Assembly: GCF_900156435.1 (NCBI RefSeq)
Contig: NZ_FTPQ01000003.1
Span: 62,001 to 126,000, forward strand
Length of the DNA: 64,000 bases
DNA from: Microbacterium sp. RU1D
Lineage (GTDB): Bacteria > Actinomycetota > Actinomycetes > Actinomycetales > Microbacteriaceae
Direction: 5' to 3'
The position numbers and the translations under genes were made by a program. Positions 27,298 to 35,909 of the stretch are shown here, in pieces. Numbering within the stretch: position 1 is the first letter of the stretch; each line of letters begins with the position of its first letter. Under the pieces are notes generated by a model that did not search any database, was not told the origin of the DNA, and saw nothing but the letters and a program-made list of their open reading frames with translations.

Positions 27298-28139
27298 CAA
27301 CGCGTCACCCGTGTCTCTATTCCCGACCCGCCCGGATCGACCTCATCCCAGAGCTCGACCGTCTGCACGATCCAGAACGCCGCGAACAGGGCCAGCGCCA
27401 CCGCCTCCCCCACCAGCACCACCGGGATGCCGCGCTCCTGCGCCCCCGCGACCGCCCCGACGACCAGCGCCACCAGGGTCACGGCGATCGCCGCCGCCAC
27501 GGTGGCGTAGGCCGCGCGCAGGCGGCTCCGCGCGATCCGACCCGGGTGGGGGCGCCAGGCCGCGAGCCCCGCCACGACCGCGATGAGCACGAAGAAGGCG
27601 ATCGCCGCCAGCTCGTGGGCCAGAGCCAGGAACGCGTCCGGTGCCGCGAACGCCCAGACGATCCCGCCCCCGACGATGGCAACGATGACCGCGGCCGTGA
27701 TTGCGACCCCGCGACCGAGCGTGCCCTGCACTCGTGCGAGCACGAGCGCGACCGCCAGTCCCAGCACCACGACGGATGCCACCGCCGCCGCGTTGTTTGC
27801 GACCGTCGCGCGCACCGACGACGGGACGCACCGCGCGCCCCCGGCGCAAAGGATCGAGGTCGGCACGTACGCGATGACGAGCGCGAGCACGGCGGCGACA
27901 TCGAGCACCCCCTGTTCGACGCTGCGCCCCGACAAGGCGAGGAGAGCGAGCGCGATCGCGCTCAGAGCGCCCACGAAGACGGGGCCGGCGGGCGTGTAGT
28001 ACGCGGCGCTCACCGAGGGCAGCCCGCCTCCCCCGGCCAGCTGGATCCCCACGCCGACCGCCAGGAACACCGTCGCCCCCACGATCGCGAGGCGCACGTA
28101 TCGGTACGTGCGCTGGGTCGAGGTCGTGCGGATGCGCAT
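27297..28139 (-). CDS. Multi-pass membrane protein of unknown function
   Basis: Protein of 280 residues with seven or more hydrophobic segments (for example LAIVGATVFLAVGVGIQLAG, VAAVLALVIAYVPTSIL, AFFVLIAVVAGLAAW). Two Cys flank a short loop, LCAGGARCVPSS, between helices. I see no catalytic motif. The start at 28139 is supported by TGTCGGTG-N8-CAGGAT ending six bases upstream. The gene is divergent from an EI24-type protein. Its stop abuts the HAIR box of the next gene. Confidence 0.7.
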   Translation of the reverse strand: MRIRTTSTQRTYRYVRLAIVGATVFLAVGVGIQLAGGGGLPSVSAAYYTPAGPVFVGALSAIALALLALSGRSVEQGVLDVAAVLALVIAYVPTSILCAGGARCVPSSVRATVANNAAAVASVVVLGLAVALVLARVQGTLGRGVAITAAVIVAIVGGGIVWAFAAPDAFLALAHELAAIAFFVLIAVVAGLAAWRPHPGRIARSRLRAAYATVAAAIAVTLVALVVGAVAGAQERGIPVVLVGEAVALALFAAFWIVQTVELWDEVDPGGSGIETRVTR

Positions 28140-28145
28140 ACCCGC

Positions 28146-28257
28146 ATCCTGGCAGGGGCCACCGACATCGCCTCGCGCCGACGACTCGGGGATCGCGGTC
28201 GCGAAGCGCGATCGGGCGACGCTGGCCGCGGCCGATGTCGGCGGCGTCTGGAAGACT
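28146..28257. promoter_or_regulatory. Back-to-back TGTCGG promoters
   Basis: Minus strand: TGTCGGTG (28167-28160), eight bases, CAGGAT (28151-28146), six bases, ATG at 28139. Plus strand: TGTCGGCG (28236-28243), eight bases, AAGACT (28252-28257), six bases, ATG at 28264. Both transcripts should be leaderless. Confidence 0.6.
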
Positions 28258-28263
28258 TCCCGC

Positions 28264-29082
28264 ATGCGCGAATTCCTCGCCGGGGCGGGTCTGCTCGCCC
28301 GCGGACTGCGTCAGTGGCGCCGGACGCCCGGCGCCATGGCCCTCGGCCTCATCCCCGGGACGCTCGTGGGGCTCCTCTTCGGTGGCGCCCTGGTCGCGTG
28401 GGGTCTCGTCCTGCCCGGTCTCGTCGACGACTGGACGCCGTTCGCCGACGGCTGGGCGCCGTTCTGGGCGGGTGCGCTGCGCACCGCGATCGGCGTCGCG
28501 TCGTTCGGCGCGGCGCTGCTGCTGGCCGTCGTGTCGTTCACGGCCGTCACCCTCGCCGTCGGCGAGCCGTTCTACGACCGCATCTGGCGTGCGACCGAGC
28601 GCAGCGCCACGGGCGAGGTGCCCGACGCCGAGTACGGCTTCTGGCGGGCGGCCGGCGACAGCGCCCTGCTCATCCTCCGCGGCATCCCGGCCGCCGCTCT
28701 CGCGTGGCTACTGGGCCTGATCCCCTTCGTGGGCGGCGTCGTGGGCTTCGCGGCCGGCGTCCTGCTCACCGGCTGGCTCCTCGCCGACGAGCTCACCTCG
28801 CGCGCCCTCTCCGCACGCGGCCTCGATCGCCGGGCCCGCCGCGCGATCATCCGCGCGCACCGCGCACGCGCCCTCGGCTTCGGCGTTGCCACCCAGCTCT
28901 GCTTTCTCGTGCCGTTCGGGGCGGTGGCGGTGATGCCCGCCGCCGTGGCCGGCAGCACTCTCTGGGTGCACGCCGCCCTGGGACGCGGCTCCGCGACGCC
29001 GTCCCCCGCGCCACCCGCCGTCGTCCGACCCGGCGCGCAACCCGCCCCGCCCGCGAACCGCGCGAGCGACGCGGCACGATAG
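28264..29082 (+). CDS. EI24 (CysZ-like) domain membrane protein
   Basis: Protein of 272 residues with the EI24/CysZ pattern: LLARGLRQWRRTPGAMALGLIPG, four or more long hydrophobic helices, VGEPFYDRIW near residue 100 (conserved EPFYD), and GLIPFVGGVVGFAAGVLLTGW. A Pro/Ala-rich tail follows the last helix. Family members include sulfate-uptake CysZ, but actinobacterial relatives are uncharacterised. Leaderless promoter with TGTCGGCG. Followed at 24 bases by a tiny membrane protein gene. Confidence 0.8.
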   Translation: MREFLAGAGLLARGLRQWRRTPGAMALGLIPGTLVGLLFGGALVAWGLVLPGLVDDWTPFADGWAPFWAGALRTAIGVASFGAALLLAVVSFTAVTLAVGEPFYDRIWRATERSATGEVPDAEYGFWRAAGDSALLILRGIPAAALAWLLGLIPFVGGVVGFAAGVLLTGWLLADELTSRALSARGLDRRARRAIIRAHRARALGFGVATQLCFLVPFGAVAVMPAAVAGSTLWVHAALGRGSATPSPAPPAVVRPGAQPAPPANRASDAAR

Positions 29083-29106
29083 CCTGGAGCGACCGAAGGG
29101 ATCTAC

Positions 29107-29256
29107 ATGTTCATCGTCTCGCTCATCCTGTTCGTCGGCGGCATGCTGCTGACGGGACTGTCGTTCTCGCTCGCGGCCCCCGCGCTGTTCTTCGCCCTCG
29201 GCATCCTGCTGGTGTCGGCGTCGCTGGCCCTGCCCTTCCACTTCGGCACGCGGTAA
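29107..29256 (+). CDS. Small two-helix membrane protein
   Basis: Open frame of 49 residues: MFIVSLILFVGGMLLTGLSF, a short Ala-rich turn, then LFFALGILLVSASLALPFHF and GTR. AAGGGA five bases upstream is a good ribosome site, and TAGCCT about 20 bases earlier could be the -10. The composition and codon use are those of a real gene. Function unknown; likely expressed with the EI24 gene or alone. Confidence 0.65.
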   Translation: MFIVSLILFVGGMLLTGLSFSLAAPALFFALGILLVSASLALPFHFGTR

Positions 29257-29312
29257 GCCCTTCCCCTCGGCGTTCGCCTGAGCAGCGCCGAGCCTGCGGG
29301 TACCGTGGCACG

Positions 29313-30416
29313 GTGCCCTTCTCGTTCGACGCCCTCCGTCGCCGCCCCGACCTCGAGGGTCCCGATCTGGTGGCCGTCGACGCCGCCGACCGCCTGATCC
29401 TCGACGAATCGGCCGCGTCGCGCGCGGCACTCCCCGACGGCACCCTCGTCGTGATCGGCGACACCCACGGCGCTCTGACCCTGGCCGCCGCCGACGCGGG
29501 AGCGCGCGGCATCCGCGTGCACCAGGACGAACTCCTCGGCGAACGGGCCCTCGCCGCGAACGCCGCGGAGGCCGGGCTCGACGGCACCTTCACCTCCCTC
29601 TCCCTGGGTGCCGACCTGCTGCGGGGCGCCCGGGTCGTGCTGTTGCGGCTGCCCCGATCGTTGCGGGCCCTCGCCGATGTGGCGGGTCTGATCGCGCTGC
29701 ACGCCGACCCCGGGGTCGAGGTGTTCGCGGGCGGACGGATCAAGCACATGGCCCTCGCGATGAACGACGTGCTCCGCGAGCGCTTCGACCGCGTCGACGT
29801 CTCGCACGCCCGGCAGAAGTCGCGCGTGCTCCTCGCCCGCGGGCCGCACGACGGCGCCGTTCCGATCCCCGACGAGGCGGAGGTCGACGGCATCCACGTG
29901 CGCGCTGTCGGCGGCGCCTTCGCGGGGGCGTCGATCGACATCGGCACGCGCCTGCTGCTCGCCCATCTCCCCGCCCCGCGCGGGGACGAGGCCATCGACC
30001 TCGCGTGCGGCACGGGGGTGGTGGCGGCGGCCCTGGCCGTGCGGCATCCGTCGCTCCACGTGCTGGCCTGCGATCAGTCGGCGGTCGCCGTCGCCTCGGC
30101 GCGCGCCACGGCCGAGGCGAACGGCGTCGCCGACCGCGTCCGCGTCGAACGCGACGACGTCTTGGGAGCGCAACCGGATGCCAGCACCTCGTTCATCGCG
30201 CTGAATCCGCCGTTTCACGCGGGGGCCGCTTTGGCCGACGGTCTCGCCCCGCGCATGTTCGCGGACGCCGCGCGCGTCCTTCGCCCGGGAGGCGAGCTGT
30301 GGACCGTGTGGAACTCGGCCCTGCAGTACCGCCCCACCCTCGAGCGCATCGTGGGACCCACCCGGCAGGTCGCCCGCGATCGCAAGTTCACGGTGACGGT
30401 GTCGGCCAAGCGCTGA
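29313..30416 (+). CDS. RlmG/RsmC-like class I SAM methyltransferase
   Basis: Protein of 367 residues in two halves. The N-terminal half resembles a degenerate methyltransferase domain (GTLVVIGDTHGALTLAAAD), as in RlmG/RsmC. The C-terminal half is catalytic: EAIDLACGTGVVAAALAV (motif I, about residue 230), VLACDQSAVAVASARAT (motif II), and the catalytic NPPFH tetrad (FIALNPPFHAGA), specific for N2-guanine or N6-adenine methylation. It most likely methylates a guanine of rRNA. GTG at 29313 lies six bases after TACCGT, supporting a leaderless start. Confidence 0.85.
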   Translation: MPFSFDALRRRPDLEGPDLVAVDAADRLILDESAASRAALPDGTLVVIGDTHGALTLAAADAGARGIRVHQDELLGERALAANAAEAGLDGTFTSLSLGADLLRGARVVLLRLPRSLRALADVAGLIALHADPGVEVFAGGRIKHMALAMNDVLRERFDRVDVSHARQKSRVLLARGPHDGAVPIPDEAEVDGIHVRAVGGAFAGASIDIGTRLLLAHLPAPRGDEAIDLACGTGVVAAALAVRHPSLHVLACDQSAVAVASARATAEANGVADRVRVERDDVLGAQPDASTSFIALNPPFHAGAALADGLAPRMFADAARVLRPGGELWTVWNSALQYRPTLERIVGPTRQVARDRKFTVTVSAKR

Positions 30417-30517
30417 TGCGCCGCAAGAGCGGAGCGGTTGTGGACGCCGTCGCAAGCCGTGGCGCCGGCGCGCCGGGCAGCATAGGTTCGAGGGGCTCGA
30501 CGAGGAGGGAGAGGACC

Positions 30518-31480
30518 ATGCGCGTGCGCGCCGTCACGACCTCGCTGCTCGTCGTCGCCGCCCTGCTCGTCAGCCCCACGACCGCCCGGGCCGACCCGCG
30601 AGCCGACCCTCTCGACGAGTCCGTGTCGACGCCGATCCTCGCCGACTGCTCGAGTATCACGCCCACCGGACGTGAGTACGCCCGGCTGCACGGCATCGCC
30701 CTCTGTGGTGCCGACACCACCGCGGCATCCGAACCCCTGCGTGTGGAGCAGGTCGGCGGGGAGGAATGCGGGTCGGCGACGCTGGTCATGACCAGCCGCG
30801 GCGGCGGGGTCGCCACGGTCGAATGGCGCGTCGAGTCCGCCACCGGTCCGGTGCTGGGCGTCGAGCTCGACGTGTCGACCTCGGGTCGTGTCGGAGGCAC
30901 GCTGCACCGCTTCGTCGATCGCTCCGCGACCCAGCGCGTGCGCCAGAGCGCGCTGGCGTTCCTGGGTGTCGGGCGAGCCGCGGCGACCGTCTCGGGCACC
31001 GTGACGACATTCCTCGCCACGTGTCGCATCGCCCCCGCGAGCGTGCGCATCACGTGCGCTGACGCTCGCGCGACGCGGGTCGTCAGCCCTTGCCGCCCGG
31101 CGGACCGACGACGAGCAGCACGACGAACACGAGAGCCACGACCGCCACGAGCACCAGGGCCAGGATCGCGGGTCGGCGCAGGAAGAACCGCAGCAGGCGG
31201 TCGAGCGGGCGACGATCGCGCGGGTCCGACGTCTCGTCGAGCCGCCACGCGCCCCGCAGGCGTCCCGTGCGCTGCAGCCAGATCTCCGTCGGGACCGTGG
31301 CGTAAGGGATCACCGCGCTCACGATCGCGATCGCGGTCGGCCCGACGCCCCACCGCTGGTTCAGCGCGACCAGCACGGCGGTCGCACCATAGGCCAGGAA
31401 GACGAAACCGTGGATGCCACCGCCGATCGACACCGCGACCGGCAGATCGGCCGTGGCCCGCAGGATCAGGCCGGCGATGA
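30518..31480 (+). CDS. Secreted Cys-containing protein; reliable only to about 31080
   Basis: A signal peptide (residues 1-27: MRVRAVTTSLLVVAALLVSP ... ARA), then a mature domain with Cys in ILADCSSITP, HGIALCGAD, EECGSATLV, ATCRIAP and [19 protein letters not shown] precedes the ATG. I do not recognise the family. Up to about codon 187 the frame looks coding. From 31083 to the stop at 31480 it runs antisense to the DUF3817 gene and reads as Arg/Pro-rich shadow sequence. Either the true stop was lost by a frameshift (a +2-frame TGA sits at 31060-31062) or the genes truly overlap tail to tail. Confidence 0.5.
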   Translation: MRVRAVTTSLLVVAALLVSPTTARADPRADPLDESVSTPILADCSSITPTGREYARLHGIALCGADTTAASEPLRVEQVGGEECGSATLVMTSRGGGVATVEWRVESATGPVLGVELDVSTSGRVGGTLHRFVDRSATQRVRQSALAFLGVGRAAATVSGTVTTFLATCRIAPASVRITCADARATRVVSPCRPADRRRAARRTREPRPPRAPGPGSRVGAGRTAAGGRAGDDRAGPTSRRAATRPAGVPCAAARSPSGPWRKGSPRSRSRSRSARRPTAGSARPARRSHHRPGRRNRGCHRRSTPRPADRPWPAGSGRR

Positions 31481-31547
31481 GCAGCGTCCACGACACCGCC
31501 TCGGCGATCGCGAGGGTGCGGAACAGTGTCAGGGGCGTGCGGAACAC
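31083..31547 (-). CDS. DUF3817 membrane protein
   Basis: Protein of 154 residues with a DUF3817 core: FRTLAIAEAVSWTLLIAG, GGGIHGFVFLAYGATAVLV, TAIAIVSAVIPYATVPTEIWLQR, three membrane helices with the conserved GxHG and PxxT/E positions. An extra C-terminal helix (AILALVLVAVVALVFVVLLV) follows a charged linker. GTG at 31547 with GGAG four bases upstream. The family is common in actinobacteria and uncharacterised. Confidence 0.8.
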   Translation of the reverse strand: MFRTPLTLFRTLAIAEAVSWTLLIAGLILRATADLPVAVSIGGGIHGFVFLAYGATAVLVALNQRWGVGPTAIAIVSAVIPYATVPTEIWLQRTGRLRGAWRLDETSDPRDRRPLDRLLRFFLRRPAILALVLVAVVALVFVVLLVVGPPGGKG

Positions 31548-31638
31548 GTCTCTCCTCGATCGGTCGGGGCTTCCCACCCTACGGAAGGGCCCGATAGCCG
31601 ACCCGGTCACCGTTCGACGTCGAGACAGCCCGCCCCCC

Positions 31639-31758
31639 TCACTCCATCGGCTGGTCGTCGCCGTCCAGGCTCGGATCGGAACGCTCCCCCTCCGCGGCCG
31701 TCGACGTATCGGGCTCGGGACCGGGTTCGATCGGGCGCGTGTCTCGCTCGGCATCCAT
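31639..31758 (-). CDS. Small acidic hypothetical protein
   Basis: Open frame of 39 residues, starting MDAERDTRPIEPGPEPD and ending DGDDQPME. Strongly acidic and Pro-rich, probably disordered. AGGTGGGGAC just upstream could be a ribosome site. The 306-base gap between DUF3817 and FUSC genes otherwise holds only promoter sequence. Could be chance. Confidence 0.4.
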   Translation of the reverse strand: MDAERDTRPIEPGPEPDTSTAAEGERSDPSLDGDDQPME

Positions 31759-31853
31759 GTCCCCACCTCACCAGATCGACCGACGGATGCCATGGCCTTG
31801 ACGTGGGGAGGCTGAGGACGGATGCCACCCACCCGCCGCGTAGGCTGGAAGGC

Positions 31854-32879
31854 GTGGCGGAATCCCGGGGGCGCGTGTGGACCGGGGTCATCCGCGTCGG
31901 ACCCCACCGTGGTGACCACCGGGTCGCCGTACGGGCGGTGCTCAGCGTCGGCGTCCCGCTCGTCGTCCTCCTGCTGCTGAACCGCCTCGATCTGGCCGTC
32001 TACGCCAGCTTCGGCGCGTTCGCGGCGCTCTACGGCCGCACCGACGCACCGCGCGCCCGCGTGCGCATGCAGGCGACGGCGGGGGCGATCCTCGTCGGGT
32101 CGATGCTCGTCGGCACCGCCCTGTCGGCCCTCTCGACGCCCGCCCTGGTCAGCGTCGCCGTCGTCGCCGCGCTGGCCGCGATCGTGACGCTCTTCGCGTA
32201 CCGGGCGCAGTGGCACCCGCCCGGCGCGCTCTTCGCCGTGTTCGCCGCTGGGGCCACCGCGAGTTTCCCGGCGACGGCGTCGACGTTCGCGACCGTCGTC
32301 GTGGTGGGTGGCGCGAGCGTGGCGTGGAGCCTGCTCGTCACGACCGTCTTCGTGCTGGCGCGCCGGGGGTCGTGGGCGCGCCCGACCAGGCCGCGACCGC
32401 TGATCGGCGCGGTGGCGTGGGAGATGACGGCGACCGTCGGCACCGCCGCTCTGCTCGCCGGGATCGCCGGGGCGCTGCTGGTGGGCACGCATTGGTACTG
32501 GGCGATGGTCGGCGCGGTCGCCGCCGTCGGCGGTGCGCACGTCACGGCGCGCCTCATCCGCGGCGTCCAGCGCCTCGTCGGCACCCTCCTGGGCGTCCTG
32601 ATCGCCGCGGGGCTCCTCGCCTTGCACCTGCCGCCGTGGCTCGTCATCGTCGTCGCGGTCGTCCTGCAGGCCGGCGCCGAACTCTTCGTGGGCCGCAACT
32701 ACGGCATCGCGATGCTCTTCATCACCCCGCTGGCGCTGCTCATGATCTCGCTCGCCTCCTCCGCCTCCCCCGACCTGCTGCTGCGCGACCGGGTGATCGA
32801 GACGGTCATCGGCGTCGCCGTCGGCACCGTGGTGGCGATCGTCTCGGCGAGTCTCCGTCGCCGCGGGGCGCGCGGATGA
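31854..32879 (+). CDS. FUSC-family membrane protein
   Basis: Protein of 341 residues with two blocks of hydrophobic helices, each followed by FUSC-like motifs: DLAVYASFGAFAALYGRTDAP near residue 45, and HWYWAMVGAVAAVGGAHVTA ... RGVQRLVGTLLGVLIAAGL near 210-245. This is the fusaric-acid-resistance/aromatic-acid exporter-like superfamily. GTG at 31854 is seven bases after TAGGCT. Followed by the ribokinase gene after 60 bases. The substrate is unknown. Confidence 0.83.
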   Translation: MAESRGRVWTGVIRVGPHRGDHRVAVRAVLSVGVPLVVLLLLNRLDLAVYASFGAFAALYGRTDAPRARVRMQATAGAILVGSMLVGTALSALSTPALVSVAVVAALAAIVTLFAYRAQWHPPGALFAVFAAGATASFPATASTFATVVVVGGASVAWSLLVTTVFVLARRGSWARPTRPRPLIGAVAWEMTATVGTAALLAGIAGALLVGTHWYWAMVGAVAAVGGAHVTARLIRGVQRLVGTLLGVLIAAGLLALHLPPWLVIVVAVVLQAGAELFVGRNYGIAMLFITPLALLMISLASSASPDLLLRDRVIETVIGVAVGTVVAIVSASLRRRGARG

Positions 32880-32939
32880 TGAGCATGGATGCCACCCCGC
32901 CCCACGCACTGCTGCACTGACTGGCGAAAGGACCCGCCC

Positions 32940-33776
32940 ATGGCCGCCCCCTCCCTCACCGTCGTCGGCGCGATCAACGTCGACCTCACCGCGCGTGTGC
33001 ACCGCGCGCCCGCGGCGGGAGAGACCGTCGCCGATGGCGTCCTCCAGCGCGGCCCCGGCGGAAAGGGCGCCAATCAGGCGGTCGCCGCTGCCCGTCTCGG
33101 TGCCGCCGTGCGACTCATCGGTGCCGTGGGCGACGACCTCGACGGTCGCGGCATCCGCTCGCAGCTCGCCGCCGACGGCATCGACGCCTCCGGGGTGCAG
33201 ACGGCGAAAGCCGCCACCGGGACCGCGCTGATCGTCGTCGACGCGACGGGTGAGAACTCCATCGTCGTGTGCCCGGGGGCGAACGCCGAGATCGATGCCA
33301 CGACGCTCGGCATCCTTCCCGACAGCGCCGTGCTGCTCCAGCTCGAGGTCTCGGATGCCGTGGTGACGGCCGCCGCGCAGAGCGCGAGCTTTCTCGCCGT
33401 CAACGCCGCCCCTGCGCGGCCGCTCCCCCCTGGCGTGCTCGAGAAGTGCGACCTCGTGATCGTCAACGAGACCGAGTACGCGCAACTGCCCGAGGTGCAC
33501 GACGCCGCTCTGCTGTGCGTGACACTGGGCGCCGCGGGGGCCCGACTGTACCGCCACGGCGAGCTCGCGGCATCCGCCCCCGGGGTCGCGACGACCGTCG
33601 TCAACACCGTCGGCGCAGGAGATGCGTTCTGCGCCGCCCTGGTCTGCGGCCTGCTGCGCGGCGACACGGACGACACGGCTCTCGTGCGCGCGTGCGCCGT
33701 CGGGGCCGCGGCCGTGGCCGACCCCGCGTCGCAGCCGCGGCTCGCCCCGCTCGACATGTACGGGGTCGACGCGTGA
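32940..33776 (+). CDS. PfkB-family ribokinase-like sugar kinase
   Basis: Kinase of 278 residues. PfkB signature 1 RGPGGKGANQAVAAARLG (about residues 36-53) and signature 2 VNTVGAGDAFCAALVCG with catalytic Asp near residue 226. VGAINVDLTARVHRAPAAGE at the N-terminus is typical of ribokinase. The stop overlaps the GTG of the nucleoside hydrolase (GTGA), so the pair probably frees ribose from nucleosides and phosphorylates it. AAAGGA lies upstream of the ATG. Confidence 0.88.
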   Translation: MAAPSLTVVGAINVDLTARVHRAPAAGETVADGVLQRGPGGKGANQAVAAARLGAAVRLIGAVGDDLDGRGIRSQLAADGIDASGVQTAKAATGTALIVVDATGENSIVVCPGANAEIDATTLGILPDSAVLLQLEVSDAVVTAAAQSASFLAVNAAPARPLPPGVLEKCDLVIVNETEYAQLPEVHDAALLCVTLGAAGARLYRHGELAASAPGVATTVVNTVGAGDAFCAALVCGLLRGDTDDTALVRACAVGAAAVADPASQPRLAPLDMYGVDA

Positions 33777-34699
33777 GCCGCCGCCCGATCCTCGTCGACT
33801 GCGACACCGGCATCGACGACGCCCTCGCCCTGGCCTACCTGCTCGCCGAACCCGCCGTCGACATCGTCGGGGTGACGACGGTCTCGGGAAACACGGATGC
33901 CGCCCGCGCGGCCGCGAACACCCTCTCGCTGTTCGAGCTGGCCGGGGTCCACGACATTCCGGTCGCCATCGGCGCGCACGACTTCCGGGATCGCGCGTAC
34001 GCGGGTGGTGCCCCCCACGTGCACGGCGACGACGGCGTCGGGGGCATCGCGCTGACCGCCGCCGCGCGGGCTCACGATGCGCGCCCCGCCGTCGAGCTCA
34101 TCGACCACCTGGCGTCGCGGCATCCGGATCTCACCGTGCTCGCCCTCGGACCGCTCACCAACCTCGCCGCCTACGCCGAGGCGCCCGGCGTCGCCGCCTT
34201 CGACCATCTCGTCGTCATGGGCGGGGCGTTCGCGCACTCCGGAAACGTCACGGCATGGGCCGAGGCGAACATCCACAACGACCCCGAGTCGGCCGCCGTC
34301 GTGTTCGCGCAGGACTGGGACACGACCCTCGTGCCACTCGACGTCACCATGACGCAGACGCTCGACGAGACCGACCTCGTACGCCTCGAAGCCATCCCGG
34401 GCGCCCTGCCGCAGGCGTTGGCCGCGATGCTGCCGCTCTACCTCGACTTCTACGCCGGGCGCGTCTTCGCCGACCGCCGCTGCGCGCTGCACGACCCCCT
34501 GGCCGCGATGGTCGCCGCCGGAGTGCTGCGGGGCGTGAGCGTCGCCTCGGGGCAGGTCGACGTGCGCCTCGAGCGCGGCGAACGCGGGCGCACGGTCTCG
34601 TCACGCGGCTCCCACACGCAGCGCTGGGTGCGTGGCATGGAGGGGTCCGCGGTCGAGGTGCTGCTCGACAGGCTGGAGTCGCGCGACTGGCTCGCGTGA
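33773..34699 (+). CDS. Inosine-uridine-preferring nucleoside hydrolase (IunH family)
   Basis: Protein of 308 residues. Ca-binding motif near the N-terminus, VDCDTGIDDALALAYLL (DxDxxxDD, residues 8-16), GVTTVSGNTDAARAAANTL, LGPLTNLAAYAEAPG, and AEANIHNDPESAAVVF, all conserved in IunH/RihA enzymes. It hydrolyses the N-glycosidic bond of ribonucleosides. Co-translated with the upstream ribokinase-like gene, giving a salvage pair. Converges on the SGNH gene across a hairpin. Confidence 0.9.
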   Translation: MSRRPILVDCDTGIDDALALAYLLAEPAVDIVGVTTVSGNTDAARAAANTLSLFELAGVHDIPVAIGAHDFRDRAYAGGAPHVHGDDGVGGIALTAAARAHDARPAVELIDHLASRHPDLTVLALGPLTNLAAYAEAPGVAAFDHLVVMGGAFAHSGNVTAWAEANIHNDPESAAVVFAQDWDTTLVPLDVTMTQTLDETDLVRLEAIPGALPQALAAMLPLYLDFYAGRVFADRRCALHDPLAAMVAAGVLRGVSVASGQVDVRLERGERGRTVSSRGSHTQRWVRGMEGSAVEVLLDRLESRDWLA

Positions 34700-34706
34700 G
34701 CCACGA

Positions 34707-34736
34707 GGCGCGGGGCGGACCAGCCCGCCCTGCGCC
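34707..34736. terminator. Bidirectional hairpin between nucleoside hydrolase and SGNH genes
   Basis: 12-bp arms GGCGCGGGGCGG / CCGCCCTGCGCC with one G-U pair and a 6-base loop, in a 61-base convergent gap. Confidence 0.65.
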
Positions 34737-34760
34737 GTCGACGGTGAACGCCCGCCGCGA

Positions 34761-35909
34761 TCAGCTCCGCAGCGGGCCGTCTGCGCCGAACGCCGCCGCG
34801 GCGAATCGCTGCCCGATCAGGCGGTGCGTCGCCGTGTCGGGGTGCAGGCCGTCGGGCAGGGGCAGCGCGCGCGCATCGTCGGCGCCGTAGAGCGACAGAC
34901 CATCGAGGTAGTGCAGCGCGGGGTCGTCGGACCGGGAGGCCACGACGGCGGCGAGCAGGTCCCGCACGACCTCCAGCGTCAGCGCGCCCCGCGCGACGTC
35001 GTCGACAGACCCGGTCGCGACGAACCGTGGGACGCCCGCGCGCAGGCTCTCCGGGTCGAACGCCCCCGGACCGGGGGTCTTCTCGTGGATGCCACTGAAG
35101 ATCGGCGACACCACGAGCAACGGGGTGTCCGGATGCCCCTCGCGGATCGTGTCGAGGAACCCGTGCACCGCCGGAACGAAGGCGCGTGCGCGCATCGCGT
35201 CGGCGTTCACGACGTTGATGCCGAGCTTGACGCTGATGAGGTCGGCATCCTGATCCCGGATGACCCGGGCCAGGAAGGGGTCGACCATTGCGCTCCCCCC
35301 GAAACCGAGGTTGTGCAGCTGCAGGCCCGCCGCACGGGCCGCCACGACGGGCCAGATCTCCGTCGGGGCGGCGGCATTCGAGCCGTGGCTGATCGAGCTG
35401 CCGTGGTGCACCCACACCGGCCGCGCCTCGTCGATCGGAGCGATCGGAGCATTCGATCGCAGCGTCAGGAGGTCGATCTGCTCGTTGTGGGGCAGCCAGA
35501 TCTCCACGGTCTTCTCGGCGGGAGAGAGGTCGCAGACCGTCACGATGTCGGCGCTTCCGGACCGAGGCGTCGCCTCGCCGGTGGCGAGATCGAGCTCGAG
35601 CGCGTCGCCGTCTTCGAGGGGCTGACGCCGCACGAGGACGTCATCGACCAGCACGTCGACCTGACCGCGCGCGCGATCGAGACCCCGGTACGACACCCGC
35701 GTGGCGTGCAGGCTCAGCGCGATCGCGGTCGCGGTCGTCCGGAAGCGCAGATGGATGCCGGACGGCTGCCGCTCCACCATGGCGAGCTGTCCGTCGGCCT
35801 CTCTTCCGCGGTACGGCTGGGGCAGTCTGTGCAGGCGGAGGCCGCGCTCGACCGTTTCGAGCTCGGCACCGCCGCAGACGATCTTGGAGGTGAATGGGGT
35901 GTCGATCAT
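34761..35909 (-). CDS. SGNH/GDSL-like hydrolase with N-terminal beta domain
   Basis: Protein of 382 residues. N-terminal beta-rich, jelly-roll-like domain (1-165), then an SGNH hydrolase core: block I VHHGSSISHGSNA (nucleophile Ser in a GSS variant of GDS), block II LHNLGFGGSAM, block III GINVVNADAM (GxN), block V DGLHPDTATHRLIG with the catalytic Asp-His pair. The layout resembles carbohydrate esterase family 2/3-like and actinobacterial GDSL lipases. No signal peptide is seen, so cytoplasmic. Overlaps the tetR gene by four bases, so it is likely the regulator's target. Confidence 0.8.
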   Translation of the reverse strand: MIDTPFTSKIVCGGAELETVERGLRLHRLPQPYRGREADGQLAMVERQPSGIHLRFRTTATAIALSLHATRVSYRGLDRARGQVDVLVDDVLVRRQPLEDGDALELDLATGEATPRSGSADIVTVCDLSPAEKTVEIWLPHNEQIDLLTLRSNAPIAPIDEARPVWVHHGSSISHGSNAAAPTEIWPVVAARAAGLQLHNLGFGGSAMVDPFLARVIRDQDADLISVKLGINVVNADAMRARAFVPAVHGFLDTIREGHPDTPLLVVSPIFSGIHEKTPGPGAFDPESLRAGVPRFVATGSVDDVARGALTLEVVRDLLAAVVASRSDDPALHYLDGLSLYGADDARALPLPDGLHPDTATHRLIGQRFAAAAFGADGPLRS

